Positions 53,522-64,000 of a stretch of 64,000 nt of DNA are shown piece after piece. The position numbers were made by a program, and so were the translations under genes. The number at the start of each line of letters is the position of its first letter. Positions within the stretch are counted from its first letter, which is position 1. The notes beneath the pieces were generated by a model. That model was not told where the DNA came from, did not search any database, and saw nothing but the letters and a program-made list of their open reading frames with translations. This stretch comes from Rattus norvegicus (taxonomy: Eukaryota; Chordata; Mammalia; Rodentia; Muridae). Where the stretch lies: assembly GCF_036323735.1 (NCBI RefSeq), contig NC_086026.1, positions 52,764,039 to 52,828,038 of the forward strand, written 5' to 3'.

Positions 53522-55084
53522 CTGAGGGACTTTCTTAAAACTTCCTTCACTGGCCTCAGGTGGTACGGGGATGGAATCTCACCTCTGAACCTCACCTTCT
53601 CTTCCCTGGCTGGGAGCTTAAGGCTGCTGGGGGCGCAGAGCCTATCTTGTTCCCTTGGTACTTTTCCCTTGGTGCTATGCTTGGCACCGTGACTACAGGG
53701 AAGGGTCCTGGTAGACACAGATGGCATGCCCAAGAAGGTGACTGGGGAGAATAGAAAAGATCACCTAATGACATGAGAATAATATGAAAGCTACCATCTT
53801 GAGCAGAGAAGGCAAGGGGAAGGAGATGCTTCTAGAACCTGGGGAAATCCCCATCTCTTGGACAGGATGTAACCTGAATACGTGAATTATGCCATTCAAA
53901 CTATGGGCAAACAGGGAATTAGGGAATAAACGGCCCCTCTCGCCTGTCTTCAGCAGTCCTGAAAGCACCCCTACTGGATGAGTTTAGCCCAAAGACTCCG
54001 GTTGACACTGGGCCAGAATGGAGAGGCAGGGCTGAAGGGGTGTGCTGCATGTGAGAATTCATTATATCGTCCCCAACTCAGCCCCTTAATGAAACACCAA
54101 GGAAAGGTCATTTGACAACCGTTCTCCTCTAACCCTAAGGGCAAGGCGTGTGCATCCTGTGTGGACAGGGTGAAAGGTCTTCGACTGGATGGTGCCCTCT
54201 TACCTTCTGCCAAGCCTTATGTCCCTAGACTTTGGACATCATCATGAAGACCAAGTCCAGACAACACCACACAGCTAGGAAAGGAGGGGAGTCTGAATGA
54301 GAGGTTACCTGCCATGTCAGGTCCTCTGGGACACACTGCAGCCTTCATTGGCACGTATCATTAGAACTGACTCAGCACGGATGGTCAAGAAGCCTCCAGG
54401 AGACAGGAGAGAGAAAAGAAACTGAATCAGTGATGCCCATGGTAGAGGCAGTGTTGGCCACAGAGGCTGGCTTTGGCCACATAGGGCAAGATAACGGAAC
54501 CTCCCTTCCTGCTTTGCTTCTCTAAGGACCGGCTCAAACAGGATCCAAGCCCTGGTGACGCAACCCTGTGGACAGAACTGTGGGTTCGTGTTGGCACCCT
54601 CACTCCCCACAGAGCTGGCTCCGCCTGCCAACACAGCCCAACTTTGAAAAGCTCATCCATCAATGTCAGGGCTCCCACTGACAGCGCCAGGCCAGCCTTG
54701 CTTAGCGTTGAGAGGAGGAGGCTTGCTGACACATTGCTTCCTTGTCTTCAGGTCTCCTTCTCCCGCCGTCAGGTGGGATGAAGTGGGACAGCGGGAACAC
54801 AGAAGAGGGAGGACTGCGCACTGGGTACCTCAAGCAGTACTAAGTGCCTATGAGGTTGCTTGTTATCTGTCTCAGAGCCTGCTGGGGTCCAGACCTTGCC
54901 TGGGAGGGTTGAAGATGATTGTGCTGGGGGGGCAGGTAAGGGACGGCATAGGACACCCAGGGCCATCAGGCACCTGTCTGCCACTCACCTCTAGCTGGCG
55001 TAAGTTGCTGATTAAGCACAGATAGTTTCTTTCAGATATGTCTCTGCTCACATCTCCAATCAGCTTCTCCTCCCGCCCCCACCC
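53522..55084. other. Single-copy DNA, about 1.6 kb
   Basis: No gene or repeat recognised. Frames up to 120 codons (54663-55025) lack known domains. Confidence 0.4.
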
Positions 55085-55255
55085 ACATACCTTCAGAAAA
55101 CCATACCTCTGTTTCCTGACCTGTGAAACAGAATGACAGATCATACGGGGCCCGGGCTGAGGATAAACTAAGCTGATATATGTCAGCTGCCTATCACCGT
55201 GCCTGGCATCCAGTTTGCAGGCAATATGTGGCAGTCATTATTGTTACCGTTGGCA
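55085..55255 (+). mobile_element. MIR SINE
   Basis: Shows 'acctctgtttcctgacctgt', 'gaaacagaatgacagatcat', 'gctgaggataaactaagctg' and 'ctatcaccgtgcctggcatc', the order of the forward MIR 3' half ('cctcatctgtaaaatgggga... acagtgcctggcac'). Confidence 0.65.
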
Positions 55256-56364
55256 GGCTCTCCTTATGCTTGCCAGGTCAAATTGTATGTGGTAGCAACC
55301 ACTGGCCGTTTATTTAGTCAAGCAGTCTTTACCCATCACCTCTCACAGGGCACCAGAGAAAGAGATCCCAGAGAGTTCAGAGTTCAGTGGCGAGGCCATG
55401 ACTCGGAAGGGAGGTGAATCAAAGAGGCCAGGTCACCAAGACTGGGGCAGGGCAAGCCAAGCTGAGCAGGAAGGCTGTTTCAGGCATATCATAGCCAGCA
55501 CTGACTCCAGAGATCAGAAAGACACAGTAAGGTGGCTGAAGGGCAGGGACAGGAGGAGGGTGAGTTCCAGAGTAGTCCAAATGCTGCACAGAGATATATG
55601 GGTGGCAAGCTGTGGGAGCAGGAGACCCATCAAAGGAGCTGTTGTCATCTGAGAGATCTCATGGGTGTGGCCAGAACTTTAACCAAGGTTACTGAGAACT
55701 GCTATCCCGGGTTTAGGAAAGGGGACCTGAGACCTGACCCTGAGAGGTTCCTTACTGTTTGATCTCTTGGGTGTTGTTCTCTGGAGATTGGTTGGGGTTG
55801 CGGGACCCACCTACCTCATTCATTGTGTCTGCTGTGGCTGAGAATCATTACTGTCTAGGAGAAACGGTTCCCACCCACGAGCTCCCCTCTGCTCCTGCAG
55901 GATCAGGAAGCTTGGCAGGGACTACGATCTGGTCCCGGCTGCCCAGGCCTGGTACATCTTCCACACACCCATTCCTTCTGAGGACACTGAACTCACGCAA
56001 CCACCCACCTTCAAACCCCAGCACAGACCACTGTCCTCTCGGAGAGAGCAGCCAAAACCAGTTTATTATCCAGTTGAGAACAACAGAGGCCACCCCCCTT
56101 TGAGCTCATCACTTGGTGACAGTATGGTCCTGTGTCATCCCTTGTGCTGTGGAGACACGGAGAATGGAATGGGGACTTTCTCCACACTTTCCGAAATGGG
56201 TTATCCTGGGCTGCCTCCCAGTCCCAAGTTGCTTCTGCAGGTGGCGGAGCTACAAGTCTGCCTTAAAGGGAGAGGCATCGACGCAATGAGAGGAGCCAGC
56301 AGAAGGACTGGGGAAGGAGGTTTTAAAGCCCGGTCTCCGGTGCTCTCAGAAAAAGCCATTTAAG
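55256..56364. other. Single-copy DNA, about 1.1 kb
   Basis: No gene, RNA or repeat supported. Confidence 0.4.
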
Positions 56365-56480
56365 CCTCAGTTTTCTCCCCTGCCTCATGGAGCTGGACTA
56401 GATTACAGGTGGAAACTAATCATGATAATTGGTGTCTCCGTGCCTCAACTCCACAATGCTGGCCCGTGGCAAACATGGTG
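56365..56480 (+). mobile_element. MIR-like SINE fragment
   Basis: Reads 'gcctcagttttctcccctgc', 'ctcatggagctggactagat' and 'aactaatcatgataattggt'. This is consistent with a forward MIR/MIR3 core followed by diverged sequence. Confidence 0.45.
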
Positions 56481-56867
56481 CTGTGGTGTGTGACGTGCGT
56501 ATTCCCAAGATTCTAGAGCAAAGAGTTAAAGTAAGTAAGTTTACGGCCTGGAGAAGCATGAAACCCTCTACTCAATTATAGACGGTAATATATTTAACAA
56601 TAATACAATATAAAATGGGTACTAGGGAAACCAGTTCTATCCCTGTTATAATCTCTTGGACTCCACCCAGACCCCTGGGCCCTGCTTCCCTCTTTCCTGT
56701 CTTTGGGAGTATATCTCCTCGAAGCCACATAAAAGGCACAGTTTGGGGAATGCCTTCCTTGACACACATCACCCACAAAAACCTGAGTACGCGCCATTCC
56801 AGGTTCAGCTTCTTTGAGCCATGCTTAGCCCATAAATTAAACTTTGGAATATAAGCTCATCTCTCTG
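56481..56867. other. Single-copy DNA, nothing recognised
   Basis: AT-rich at 56575-56615. No feature supported. Confidence 0.4.
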
Positions 56868-56870
56868 GCC

Positions 56871-56912
56871 TTCCCACCCACCCACCTACCCACCCACCCA
56901 TCCATCCACCTT
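56871..56912 (+). repeat. (CCCA)n/(CCAT)n repeat; G4 candidate on minus strand
   Basis: About ten units of CCCA, CCTA and CCAT. The minus strand therefore has at least five GGG runs with one-base loops, a good parallel G-quadruplex pattern. Confidence 0.9.
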
Positions 56913-57136
56913 TGATAGAACCGTAGAAAAATCTTTAGATGGTGAATATCCAGGCAACAAGCCGGAGCTGCAGACCAGAAGAAAACAGCAGAGGGGAGAG
57001 GAGTGAACATAGCGGGAAGGGCAACTGCTGAGGAGAGGCTCTGAGAGAACAACAGAGACTGCAGTGCAGGACTGAAGGGCTTTGAGGGGTAGAAAGGATC
57101 CAGAACCATCACAAGATGGGACTCATGCTGAGGGGG
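56913..57136. other. Single-copy DNA between repeats
   Basis: Nothing recognised. Confidence 0.35.
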
Positions 57137-57460
57137 TGTGGCGGTTTGCCTATGCTTGGCCTAGGGAGTAGCACTATTAGGAGGTGTGGCCTTGTTGGAG
57201 GAAGTGTGTCGCTGTAAGGATAGATGGGCAGTGAGACCTTTCTAACCACATGGGAGCCAGTCTTCCCCTGCAGCCTTAAGGTGTAGATGTAGAACTCTCA
57301 GCTCCTCCTGCACCATGCCTGCCTGGATGCTGCCATGTTCTCACCTTGATGATAATGGACTGAACCTCTGAACCTGTAAGGCAGCCCCAATGAGATGTTG
57401 TCCTTATAAGAGTTGCCTTGGTCATAGTGTCTGTTTACAGCAGTAAAACCCTAACTAAGC
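57137..57460 (+). mobile_element. ERVL-MaLR LTR
   Basis: Starts 'tgtggcggtttgcctatgct', then 'ggagtagcactattaggagg', 'gtggccttgttggaggaagt', 'gtagatgtagaactctcagc', 'ctgcaccatgcctgcctgga', 'gataatggactgaacctctg' and 'aaccctaactaagc'. Nearly full-length rodent MaLR LTR in forward orientation with no partner. The last bases run into a G-rich tract. Confidence 0.85.
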
Positions 57461-57462
57461 TC

Positions 57463-57481
57463 GGGGCGGGGGGAGGGGGAG
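57463..57481 (+). repeat. G-rich tract
   Basis: 19 bases that are G except for a single C and two A; follows the LTR end directly. Possible G-quadruplex. Confidence 0.8.
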
Positions 57482-57493
57482 GACCATTATGAC

Positions 57494-57715
57494 CAGTTAG
57501 TCACTGTGGGTCACAGCCTCTTTAGGGGTAGAACAACCCTTTCACCGGGTCGCCTAAGACTATCTTTGGATATCAGATGTTTACACTATGATTCATAGCA
57601 GTAACAGAATTACAGTTAAGAAGTAGAAACAAAAGTCATGTTACGGTGAGAGGTCACCACCACATGAGGCATTGTATTAAAGCGGGGGACGCATTAGGAA
57701 GGATGAGAACCACTC
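57494..57715 (+). mobile_element. URR1-like hAT DNA transposon
   Basis: Non-autonomous rodent hAT (URR1) element. In order: 'cactgtgggtcacagcctct', 'ggtagaacaaccctttcacc', 'gggtcgcctaagactatctt', 'actatgattcatagcagtaa', 'cagaattacagttaagaagt' and 'gcattaggaaggatgagaac' plus 'cact'. The right end carries the terminal repeat 'tgagaaccact', the complement of the hAT 'agtggttctca'. The left terminus is eroded. It carries no transposase. Confidence 0.85.
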
Positions 57716-59039
57716 AGCTAGCAAGACGAGATGGCCTTTGCTAAATAAGGGAATGAGCTGTCACCGCTCCGGACTGGCGCATTCCAGCTGCTCTTTTGCA
57801 GTCAGGACTTAACAGTCTGTCCTCATGGCCTGGGGACCACTGTCTACCAGGTTTCGGGTGGGGTCTCATTTCAGCCTCGCCTCATGACGGCTGCCCCCAC
57901 CCCGCCGCCAAGCTTAGCTAGCGCAGAGCCATCTGCTCGCTGGAAGCACATTAGCCTAGACACCCCAGATTTTCAGTCGTGTGATTGAAGGCATAGGCTG
58001 AGGGCAGTTTTGATGAACAACAGCAGCAGAGTGCATTTTAAAGTATAGATTTTTAACCTCGCGCTGTACCGTTCATTAATTTTATTCGTACTGAAGTGCA
58101 GTTATAGGCCTGGTGTGCTTGCCATCGATCAGGTTTGATCTGAGAACATTCTTTGTTAATGCCTAAAGTTATTAAAAGGAAGGGCAAGGTGTGTTTAGCT
58201 AGCAGACACATCGTTTCCACCTTGAAGGTGTTTTCCTGGAGCGGGTTGTTGCCCAAAGGTGACGATAGAACCACAGATTTCGAGAACTCTGCTGGAGTTG
58301 TGGTGATCAGCTTTGGCATCTCAGAATGTCCTTGGACCCCAAATCACAACTCCAGAACTTAAAACTCACGTTCACCCAAACGCGAATCGCCCCACAAGCT
58401 GTCACACAGACGTAGCTGTCATCTGCTCACGCCGTCTTTCCGCCACGGTTGAGTCTGAATGTCTACATGTTCTAGAACAAATTGGTACTCTCTCTACTCC
58501 CTGCTGCTTCAGGTTCTCTGTGTTCAGATTTCTTCAAGGGGAAAAAAATGAGTCACAGGGTGTCTGACACATCGGGCTTCTCAGGGGTGTGGAAGCATTT
58601 GAATGAGTCTCTTGGGCAAGTGCCCACTACCCAACAATGGGGAGAATCAAGGATGAAGAAAATGTAGGAGCTGGGAGCCAGTCTCCTGCTGGAGATAACT
58701 CAGCTTCTTATAGTCTATCAAAGGTCCTCACACACACAACCAGAAGGGGATAAGGCCAACCATAGAAGGCCAAGCATGGGAGACCATTAATAAAAACAAA
58801 CATTTAATTAAAAATGTCAAGTGGGCAGCTTAGGGTCAAGTGAAAGAGACTTGACCTGAAGGCCATTGTGTACACTTAAATAGACTAGAACTCATAAATG
58901 AGCCATCTAGAATATTGCATGTTATATATTAATATAGGCTGCCAGTCTCATGGGTCCATGACGAAAATTTCTTTGCATATATTTGACTTCTTCCAGGGCG
59001 AACAGCCTCTCAGATCAACACTTATGTGCTTGGCCTGAC
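57716..59039. other. Single-copy DNA with an AT-rich candidate enhancer
   Basis: No gene recognised. The 58015-58210 part is AT-rich, non-repetitive and has several TAAT/ATTA cores ('cattaattttattcg', 'gttattaaaagg') with GATC and E-box-like words, the look of a conserved enhancer. 57880-57930 is CpG-containing ('ccccgccgccaagc'). Confidence 0.35.
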
Positions 59040-59215
59040 CTTAGCTCACATTAGTGAACTTTTAGGTTCTAGGCGCTGAACTCAGAACTCTGCTTAACTC
59101 CTACAAAGCCCTTTGAAATACAGATTACATCCCCATTTTATTGATGAGTAAATAGAGTCTTAGGCTAGAGTGATCAGTCTCCAGTCCTAGCGTTTCTGCC
59201 TTTGAATCTTCACCA
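59040..59215 (-). mobile_element. MIR-class SINE, reverse
   Basis: The series 'ttctaggcgctgaactcaga', 'acagattacatccccatttt', 'attgatgagtaaatagagtc' and 'agtcctagcgtttctgcctt' follows a reversed MIR/MIR3 ('...catccccattttacagatgaggaaactgag'). Confidence 0.6.
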
Positions 59216-60119
59216 GCTCCTGAGCTGAGACTGTTTAAGATCTTAGGGACATGTTTTCCTTGTAGCTGAGTGTCATACTACTTGAGAAATAGTACCAATA
59301 AGAACATTCTGGAGTTCCCTAACCTCAGCAGGACTGCAGATGAGGGCTAAGCATCTACATTTTGAAAAAGTTTCCCTAGGGACTGTTACAGGCGGCTGGA
59401 AGACCCCTGAAGGGCCTTCTCTAAGGAGAGGTTCCTTCCTAGCTGTTCCTGTGCACCAAAGGCAACTTCCAAGAAAAAGTCAAGTTGGAGACCCTTCTTC
59501 TGAGATCTTCTCCTCCAGGGCTGGGTCTCAGGAGTGGTCTTCTGTGAAGAGAGTGGACAGAACTGAGGGCAAGCCAAGAGCCTCTGCTGCATCCTCACCC
59601 ATCAAGCAGTGAGGTGGGCTTTGTGAGTCTAGCCCATTCCCTCTTCTGCGGCATGGCTAAACTCAGCTCCCCCCTGTGAGCAGGAATCTGGCCACAATCC
59701 TCCAAGAAGGAGAGTTTAAGATTCTGTCTCTGGCATTTAAAATTAATATACTGATTAAGAGGGCAAGAGAGTACTTACAGGGAAAATGTCTTTGGAATTT
59801 TTTTTCCCTCCAAGGTGAAGGCCACTTAGCTCAAACTCAAAGTCAGCTGGCTCTGTGGGACCTTGACGTGTCTGGGGCTTAGCTGTACAGGAAGAGAGCA
59901 TTGTATACACAGCCCTCCTGCATTTTCCTGTGCTAGGCCTAGCCGACTGTCTGTGGGAGCCTCAGGCAAGAACTGCCGGTACTCCAGAAACCCAGCCGCT
60001 CCCAGGCCTGTTGTCAACCTTGGGTACTCTATACATAGGTATGAATTTACCTAGTTAATCCCTCACCCACCACCCTTCCAGTCCTGCTTCATTTAGCCAG
60101 CCAACTGACATGTTTCTCA
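59216..60119. other. Single-copy DNA, nothing recognised
   Basis: No gene or repeat supported. Confidence 0.4.
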
Positions 60120-60190
60120 TGAGTTCATCCATTAAACATTTATTGAACACCTTTGGTTTACAGGCATTGAGGACACATAGGTAAGCTACA
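60120..60190 (-). mobile_element. L2/MIR-like 3' end, reverse
   Basis: 'gttcatccattaaacattta' and 'ttgaacacctttggtttaca' and 'ggcattgaggac' match the reversed L2 3' end ('ttcattcaacaaatatttattgagcacctac... ccaggcact'). Confidence 0.5.
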
Positions 60191-60659
60191 CTTCCCACCA
60201 TTAGTAAAATTTCAGAAATTCTTGTTGTAAGAGGGGAGGCAGTGTGCTAAAGCAATGGCTGAGATGCCTTCCCTTGTCCTACTATCAAAGGCTTACTCTA
60301 AAGTCGAAGCTCAACTGAAATAACCCAAGACTCCCAAACTCCTCCCATTCACCCAGATTACACGCTCCCGTGGGATCTTACAGCATTTGTTTGTGACTGG
60401 ATCCCACTCCCTGTCTTCACGGTCAGTGTCATTTTCTCCACTCTAGGAGAACAGTCACCAGTCTCCCTGACGTTGCACGTCACATGCTGAGCGCAGAGCC
60501 TACAAAAGGAATATCTAGTGGCTCTCTGACTTCTGCAAATACAGGAATGATCTGGAAAATTTGTCTAGGATGCTGACTCTTCAGTTCCCAAGCTCAGCCT
60601 CCTGAGGCCTGTCTAGGACAAGTGTTCTGGAATTTTTGTTGGAGAGGGAGAGCTGTTGG
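60191..60659. other. Single-copy DNA, nothing recognised
   Basis: No feature supported. Confidence 0.4.
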
Positions 60660-60772
60660 TTTGGTTTTGAGGAACAGTCTCACACTATATAGACCAGGTT
60701 GGCCTTGAACTTGCAATCCTCCTTCCTCTGCTTCCTGGGTGCTGGGCTTGCAGGCATGGGCCCCATAGCCGG
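60660..60772 (-). mobile_element. B1 SINE, reverse
   Basis: Shows 'gaggaacagtctcacactat', 'atagaccaggttggccttga', 'acttgcaatcctccttcctc' and 'gtgctgggcttgcaggcatg'. Reverse B1 with moderate divergence. Confidence 0.85.
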
Positions 60773-60795
60773 CTGCTGTTTGTTTGTTGTTTAGT

Positions 60796-60937
60796 TTAGT
60801 TTGTTTAAGTCACAGTTTTTCTCTATAGCCTAAGGTGGCCTTGAACTCACTATAACCTATGCTGGCCTGGAATTCTAGATCCTCCTGCCTCAGCCTCCCC
60901 AGTGTCGGGGTTACAGGTCTGAGTCACCATGCCTGGG
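60796..60937 (-). mobile_element. B1 SINE, reverse, tandem neighbour
   Basis: Shows 'cacagtttttctctatagcc', 'taaggtggccttgaactcac', 'cctggaattctagatcctcc', 'tgcctcagcctccccagtgt' and 'gagtcaccatgcctgg'. 'cttgaactcac...cctggaattc' suggests an internal duplication, as in B1 elements. Confidence 0.8.
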
Positions 60938-61119
60938 AAACAACATAAAAGGCATAATACTTTGAATGCATCTTCTGGCTGACTCTGACACAGAGGGGCT
61001 GTGGCCCACTGTGGAATAAACACAGCGCTGGCGGCTCACTGCAAGTTACTTTGAGTGAAGGAGAAACCAAGGGACTGATGTTAACGAAGTGTCTGATTTC
61101 CGGAAGGGCTGTGGAGGAC
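60938..61119. other. Single-copy DNA, nothing recognised
   Basis: No feature supported. Confidence 0.35.
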
Positions 61120-61262
61120 TGTCGTGCCAACGTTAACGTCCTAGTTTTGATATTGTATATAATTATATGAAATGTTTCCATTACTCTGGGTGAAGGGTAC
61201 AAGGGACCTGTCTGTTCTGTTTTGGTAATGTACTATCAATCTGTAATTGCTCAAAGCAGAAA
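61120..61262 (+). mobile_element. Ancient L1M 3'-end fragment
   Basis: 'ttaacgtcctagttttgata', 'ttgtatataattatatgaaa', 'tgtttccattactctgggtg', 'aagggtacaagggacctgtc' and 'aatctgtaattgctcaaagc' follow the order of old L1M 3' UTRs ('tgggtgaagggtacatgggacct... aatctataattatttcaaa'). Confidence 0.7.
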
Positions 61263-61667
61263 ACCTGTGGCTTCCCAGTGCTACACGAATATAGAGTGGT
61301 AATTTGCTTTAGATCATTGATCAAGTGCCCTTTCACCCACCGTGACATCGGCGCTCCACCGACTGTCCTTCGGTGTAATTAATTCTATACTCAATTATTG
61401 TACAATTACTTTTTCGAAACACCTTTCCTTCTTTGCTTAGTTTCTCCGTGTCCTCTGAAACAATCTTATGATATTTACTTTCGAATTAAGGCTTGTTAAA
61501 CTATTTGAGGAAGCTAAAGACAACGTTAGAAGTGAGGCAGATGATCTGACTGGTTATAAAGCCAGAATGCAGATCTGGGGCCATCACATCTGTGTACCCA
61601 TTCTGGTGGTTTTCAGCCGTGGCTTTGCCCGCATGTCACCCAGGACGTTTTGAAACGTCTCAGAGAG
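61263..61667. other. Single-copy DNA, AT-rich
   Basis: No repeat recognised. 61376-61420 is very AT-rich with TAAT cores ('gtaattaattctatactcaa'), possibly conserved. Confidence 0.35.
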
Positions 61668-61762
61668 TCAGGCATGGCGGAGCACACAGATAGTCCTCAC
61701 ACTTGGGACACTAGGATAGGAGGATTAAGAGTGAGTTTGAGACCAGTTTGGGAATAATAATG
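61668..61762 (+). mobile_element. B1-like SINE
   Basis: Reads 'aggcatggcggagcacacag', 'tagtcctcacacttgggaca', 'ataggaggattaagagtgag' and 'tttgagaccagtttgggaat'. Forward B1 truncated at its 3' end. Confidence 0.7.
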
Positions 61763-61840
61763 ATATAAAATAAATGTAATAGCAACAATGACCTCAGCTT
61801 CCAGGCTGAGAATAAGCCAATGGGAAAATCTGGAGCAGGG

Positions 61841-61879
61841 CTTGACCATGTGTGGTGTCGAAAGCCCACGTGAGCTCCA
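61841..61879. repeat. Inverted repeat, left arm
   Basis: 39 bases, the reverse complement of 62415-62453 at 37 of 39 positions. Contains a CACGTG E-box. Weaker similarity continues on both sides, giving a total of roughly 80 bases. Confidence 0.9.
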
Positions 61880-62414
61880 CAGGGCTTCAGCAGTGTATCT
61901 CTCACTGAACTATGGGTTTTAAACTCCGTCTCCAAACTCCAGTCTGGAAGCTTCTGTGTTCTCTGCTATTCTTCTGTCTCAAAGTCAAGTCCCAGAGGTG
62001 GGAAGATCTCCAGATGCCCTCTAACAGAGGCCTTTGTCTGTCTTCAGCACTGTCCACACATACAGGTAGCTTCTTGTCCGTCTGGCTGGGAGATTCCTTT
62101 CAAGGCACATCACATGTTGGCTGGCTTGGATGACTCTCTGAGTCCCCTGGAAGCTTACCAGGCCTTTACCTCTTCTTCTGACAGGCCCGATACCTGCCAT
62201 GGTGAAAACACGTTGTCAGCAGAACACGCCGTGCTGGTCTGCTATGAGGGTAAAAGGGTCATGCCAAAGGTAGGCATCAAAGAGGCAGAGCACCTGGCAA
62301 GGAGCTTATGAGACCCCATCTGGTCACAAAGATGCTCTCCCTCAGCCTACGCAGGCTGCCCACAGGTGCACCAATGCTCTCCTGGACCAATGTCTCCTCA
62401 GCGCTGACACTCCA
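61880..62414. other. Loop between inverted-repeat arms
   Basis: Single-copy sequence with short open frames and no recognised domain. It could be the interior of an unknown element or unrelated DNA. Confidence 0.4.
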
Positions 62415-62453
62415 TGGAGCTCACCTGGGCTTTGGACACCACACATGGTCAAG
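62415..62453. repeat. Inverted repeat, right arm
   Basis: Partner of 61841-61879. The two arms are separated by 535 bases of single-copy sequence. Both arms translate to nearly the same short peptide stretch on opposite strands (GAH-GF-HHTWSSP). Confidence 0.9.
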
Positions 62454-63744
62454 TCCTACTCTAGAAACAGATGTGGGACCCCTTCAAGAGCATCTGTTTC
62501 TCACTGGTGCTGTGATCTCGTCCTCTGTGGAAAGGAATGTTTTTTCAGACCTGGTGCTGGTTCTCAGGATTCTAAAGCAAGACCAGTGGTCCCTTGAGTG
62601 AGCGGATCTGGGCTCCTTCCTGTGTTGTCAGAGGTGTTCCGCTCCTGCTCTTCTTCGGACAGGTAGGGCAAGGAGAGTGAGAGAAGACTGCTGACATTCT
62701 ACTGAGTACTTCTGAGGATGAGGAGAATGTGCTAGGTAGTGTCCAGAGGATGCTGTGAGGGGTCCAGTGCCCCCTGGGAGACCGGCAGTGATTCAGGTAC
62801 CTAATCAGCTGGGTGCAGGGTTTCCAATGAGCCCCGGATTTGTCCACTTACCTAGGGCCAGCAAGCTTCCTAGCCCTAAGGCCAGGTTAGTATCTACACT
62901 CTGATCTGCCCTAAGTTGCCAGCCCCCCCTCCCCTTCTGCTGTCCTTTTGCTTCCCATGGTTCCGTGAACCAAACTGGGAAGCAAAGGGTAGTCAGACTC
63001 GGGAGGGGTGGGTGCTGCGGTGATTTTGAGGGACTTGTGGCATCTTTAGCCACACAGCGAAGCAATGGCAGCATCCAGTCTTCAGTGCGGTTGAGTCGGG
63101 AGAAACGTCTTATTTCAGATTGTGCATTTTGTGTGAACCCTCTCCACACCCCATGTCACAGATGAGGCAATGAGGTCCTCCTGGTGCTTGCAGCTGTCGG
63201 CTTTGGCCTTGAGCCTCTCCGTGCCTCTGCTGTGTTCCTCTGGATGGCCCCTAGAATCTGTCTCACTTACTCCTAGAAGCCACTCTCATCACCCCTGGAA
63301 GAGACCAGCCCTGTCACTGAAGGTTACAAAAATGCCATTGTAGCTGCCTGGATCGTCACCCTCCACTAAGAAGGAGTCTGAGAACCTTGGCAATGGTCTT
63401 GACTGTTTAGTCAAGGCTGCCTGATGGACAGAGCCTCAGTTTGGGGGCTGGGGTTGGGGCAGGAGGTGAGACAGGCCTGGGCCTTGCCCTGTTCCCAACT
63501 GGAGGCTTTCTCAGGGCCCACCAGGATGCACAAGAAGATGCTAAGGCCCCAGTGGGCTGGCCCAGTTTCTGCTTAGATCTCACCTGGGAGATGAGAGAAT
63601 GAAGGGAGAGTGGAGCCACTTCTCCAAAGGGCGAAGTGTAGCAGAGTCCCCACCACGGCCGCAGAAAAAGCACAGGAGTCGGCGTTCTGGATTTGGAAGA
63701 AGCATCTTCCCAGGATTCCTGGGTTATCGTTTTTCACATCTTCT
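62454..63744. other. Single-copy DNA, about 1.3 kb
   Basis: No gene or clear repeat. A MIR-like scrap may lie at 63143-63180 ('ccccatgtcacagatgaggc'). Confidence 0.4.
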
Positions 63745-63920
63745 CATCCTGTTTCTACTTACCAACTATGCGGCTGCGTCATTTCTGTCCCTCGGTCCCT
63801 TCGTCTGTAACACTAGGGTAGCTGACCTCAGCATCAGGGTCGTGGCGAGGCTTAAATCCTGTGCTGTATACAAAATACTTGGTGCCTGACACCCAGTCAG
63901 TACTCCCTCAGTGTGGCTTT
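63745..63920 (+). mobile_element. MIR SINE
   Basis: Shows 'ttctacttaccaactatgcg', 'ttcgtctgtaacactagggt', 'agctgacctcagcatcaggg' and 'ttggtgcctgacacccagtc', the forward MIR order ('acttactagctgtgtgacc... tcatctgtaaaatgggga... gtgcctggcac'). Confidence 0.65.
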
Positions 63921-64000
63921 TTGAGACCAAGGGAATTAATGAGTGCTTTCCCAGCAAGGAACAGTACGGATAGATGAAAGGATTTCCTTGCTATTGTACA

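Overview
This window is mammalian nuclear DNA from a murid rodent, most likely mouse (Mus). The clearest marker is a fresh B2 SINE at about 51161-51346, with a poly-A tail and a perfect target-site duplication. Older B1, B2, B3 and B4/ID-type SINEs, several rodent ERVL-MaLR LTRs and one URR1-like hAT element support this. Rat is less likely: I found no young rat-type ID SINE in 64 kb, and the fresh B2 reads like the mouse subfamily. That is an inference from memory of consensus sequences.

I find no protein-coding gene that I can name. All long open frames are short for 64 kb (197 codons at most). They lack recognisable domains, and many run through simple repeats. The window is therefore best read as intergenic or deep intronic DNA. 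The one stretch with exon-like architecture is 41309 to about 42090 on the + strand. It has a strong 3' splice site, a 68-codon coding-like frame ending in TGA, a candidate 3' UTR and an AATAAA. I call it only a candidate 3'-terminal exon.

Layout. 1-7 kb: AT-rich single-copy DNA with old B1 copies, an L1M 3' end and microsatellites. 7-17 kb: a cluster of MaLR LTRs, including a near-complete LTR-internal-LTR element on the minus strand (8993-10850), plus a long CCT triplet tract and a (GA)n tract attached to a B2. 17-26 kb: dense old SINEs, with two MIRs each split by a reverse-oriented B2. 26-38 kb: mostly single-copy, but with a heptamer repeat, a roughly 700-bp minisatellite with a 20-bp unit, and a 51-bp tandem duplication. 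38-46 kb: three B2/B3-type SINEs, complex microsatellites, the candidate exon, a small inverted-repeat element and another LTR. 46-52 kb: an (AT)n(GT)n(AT)n tract, long single-copy sequence and the young B2. 52-64 kb: two L1M 3' ends, MIR/L2 fragments, a MaLR LTR next to a URR1 element, and a 37/39-identical inverted repeat pair near 62 kb.

No operon, CRISPR array, tRNA, rRNA or bacterial-type system is present. I did not find a new biological system. The items most worth checking are the candidate exon, the 62-kb inverted repeat, the 35-kb minisatellite, the paired octamer sites and the CRE-type site. Repeat family names come from recalled consensus sequences and were not computed.
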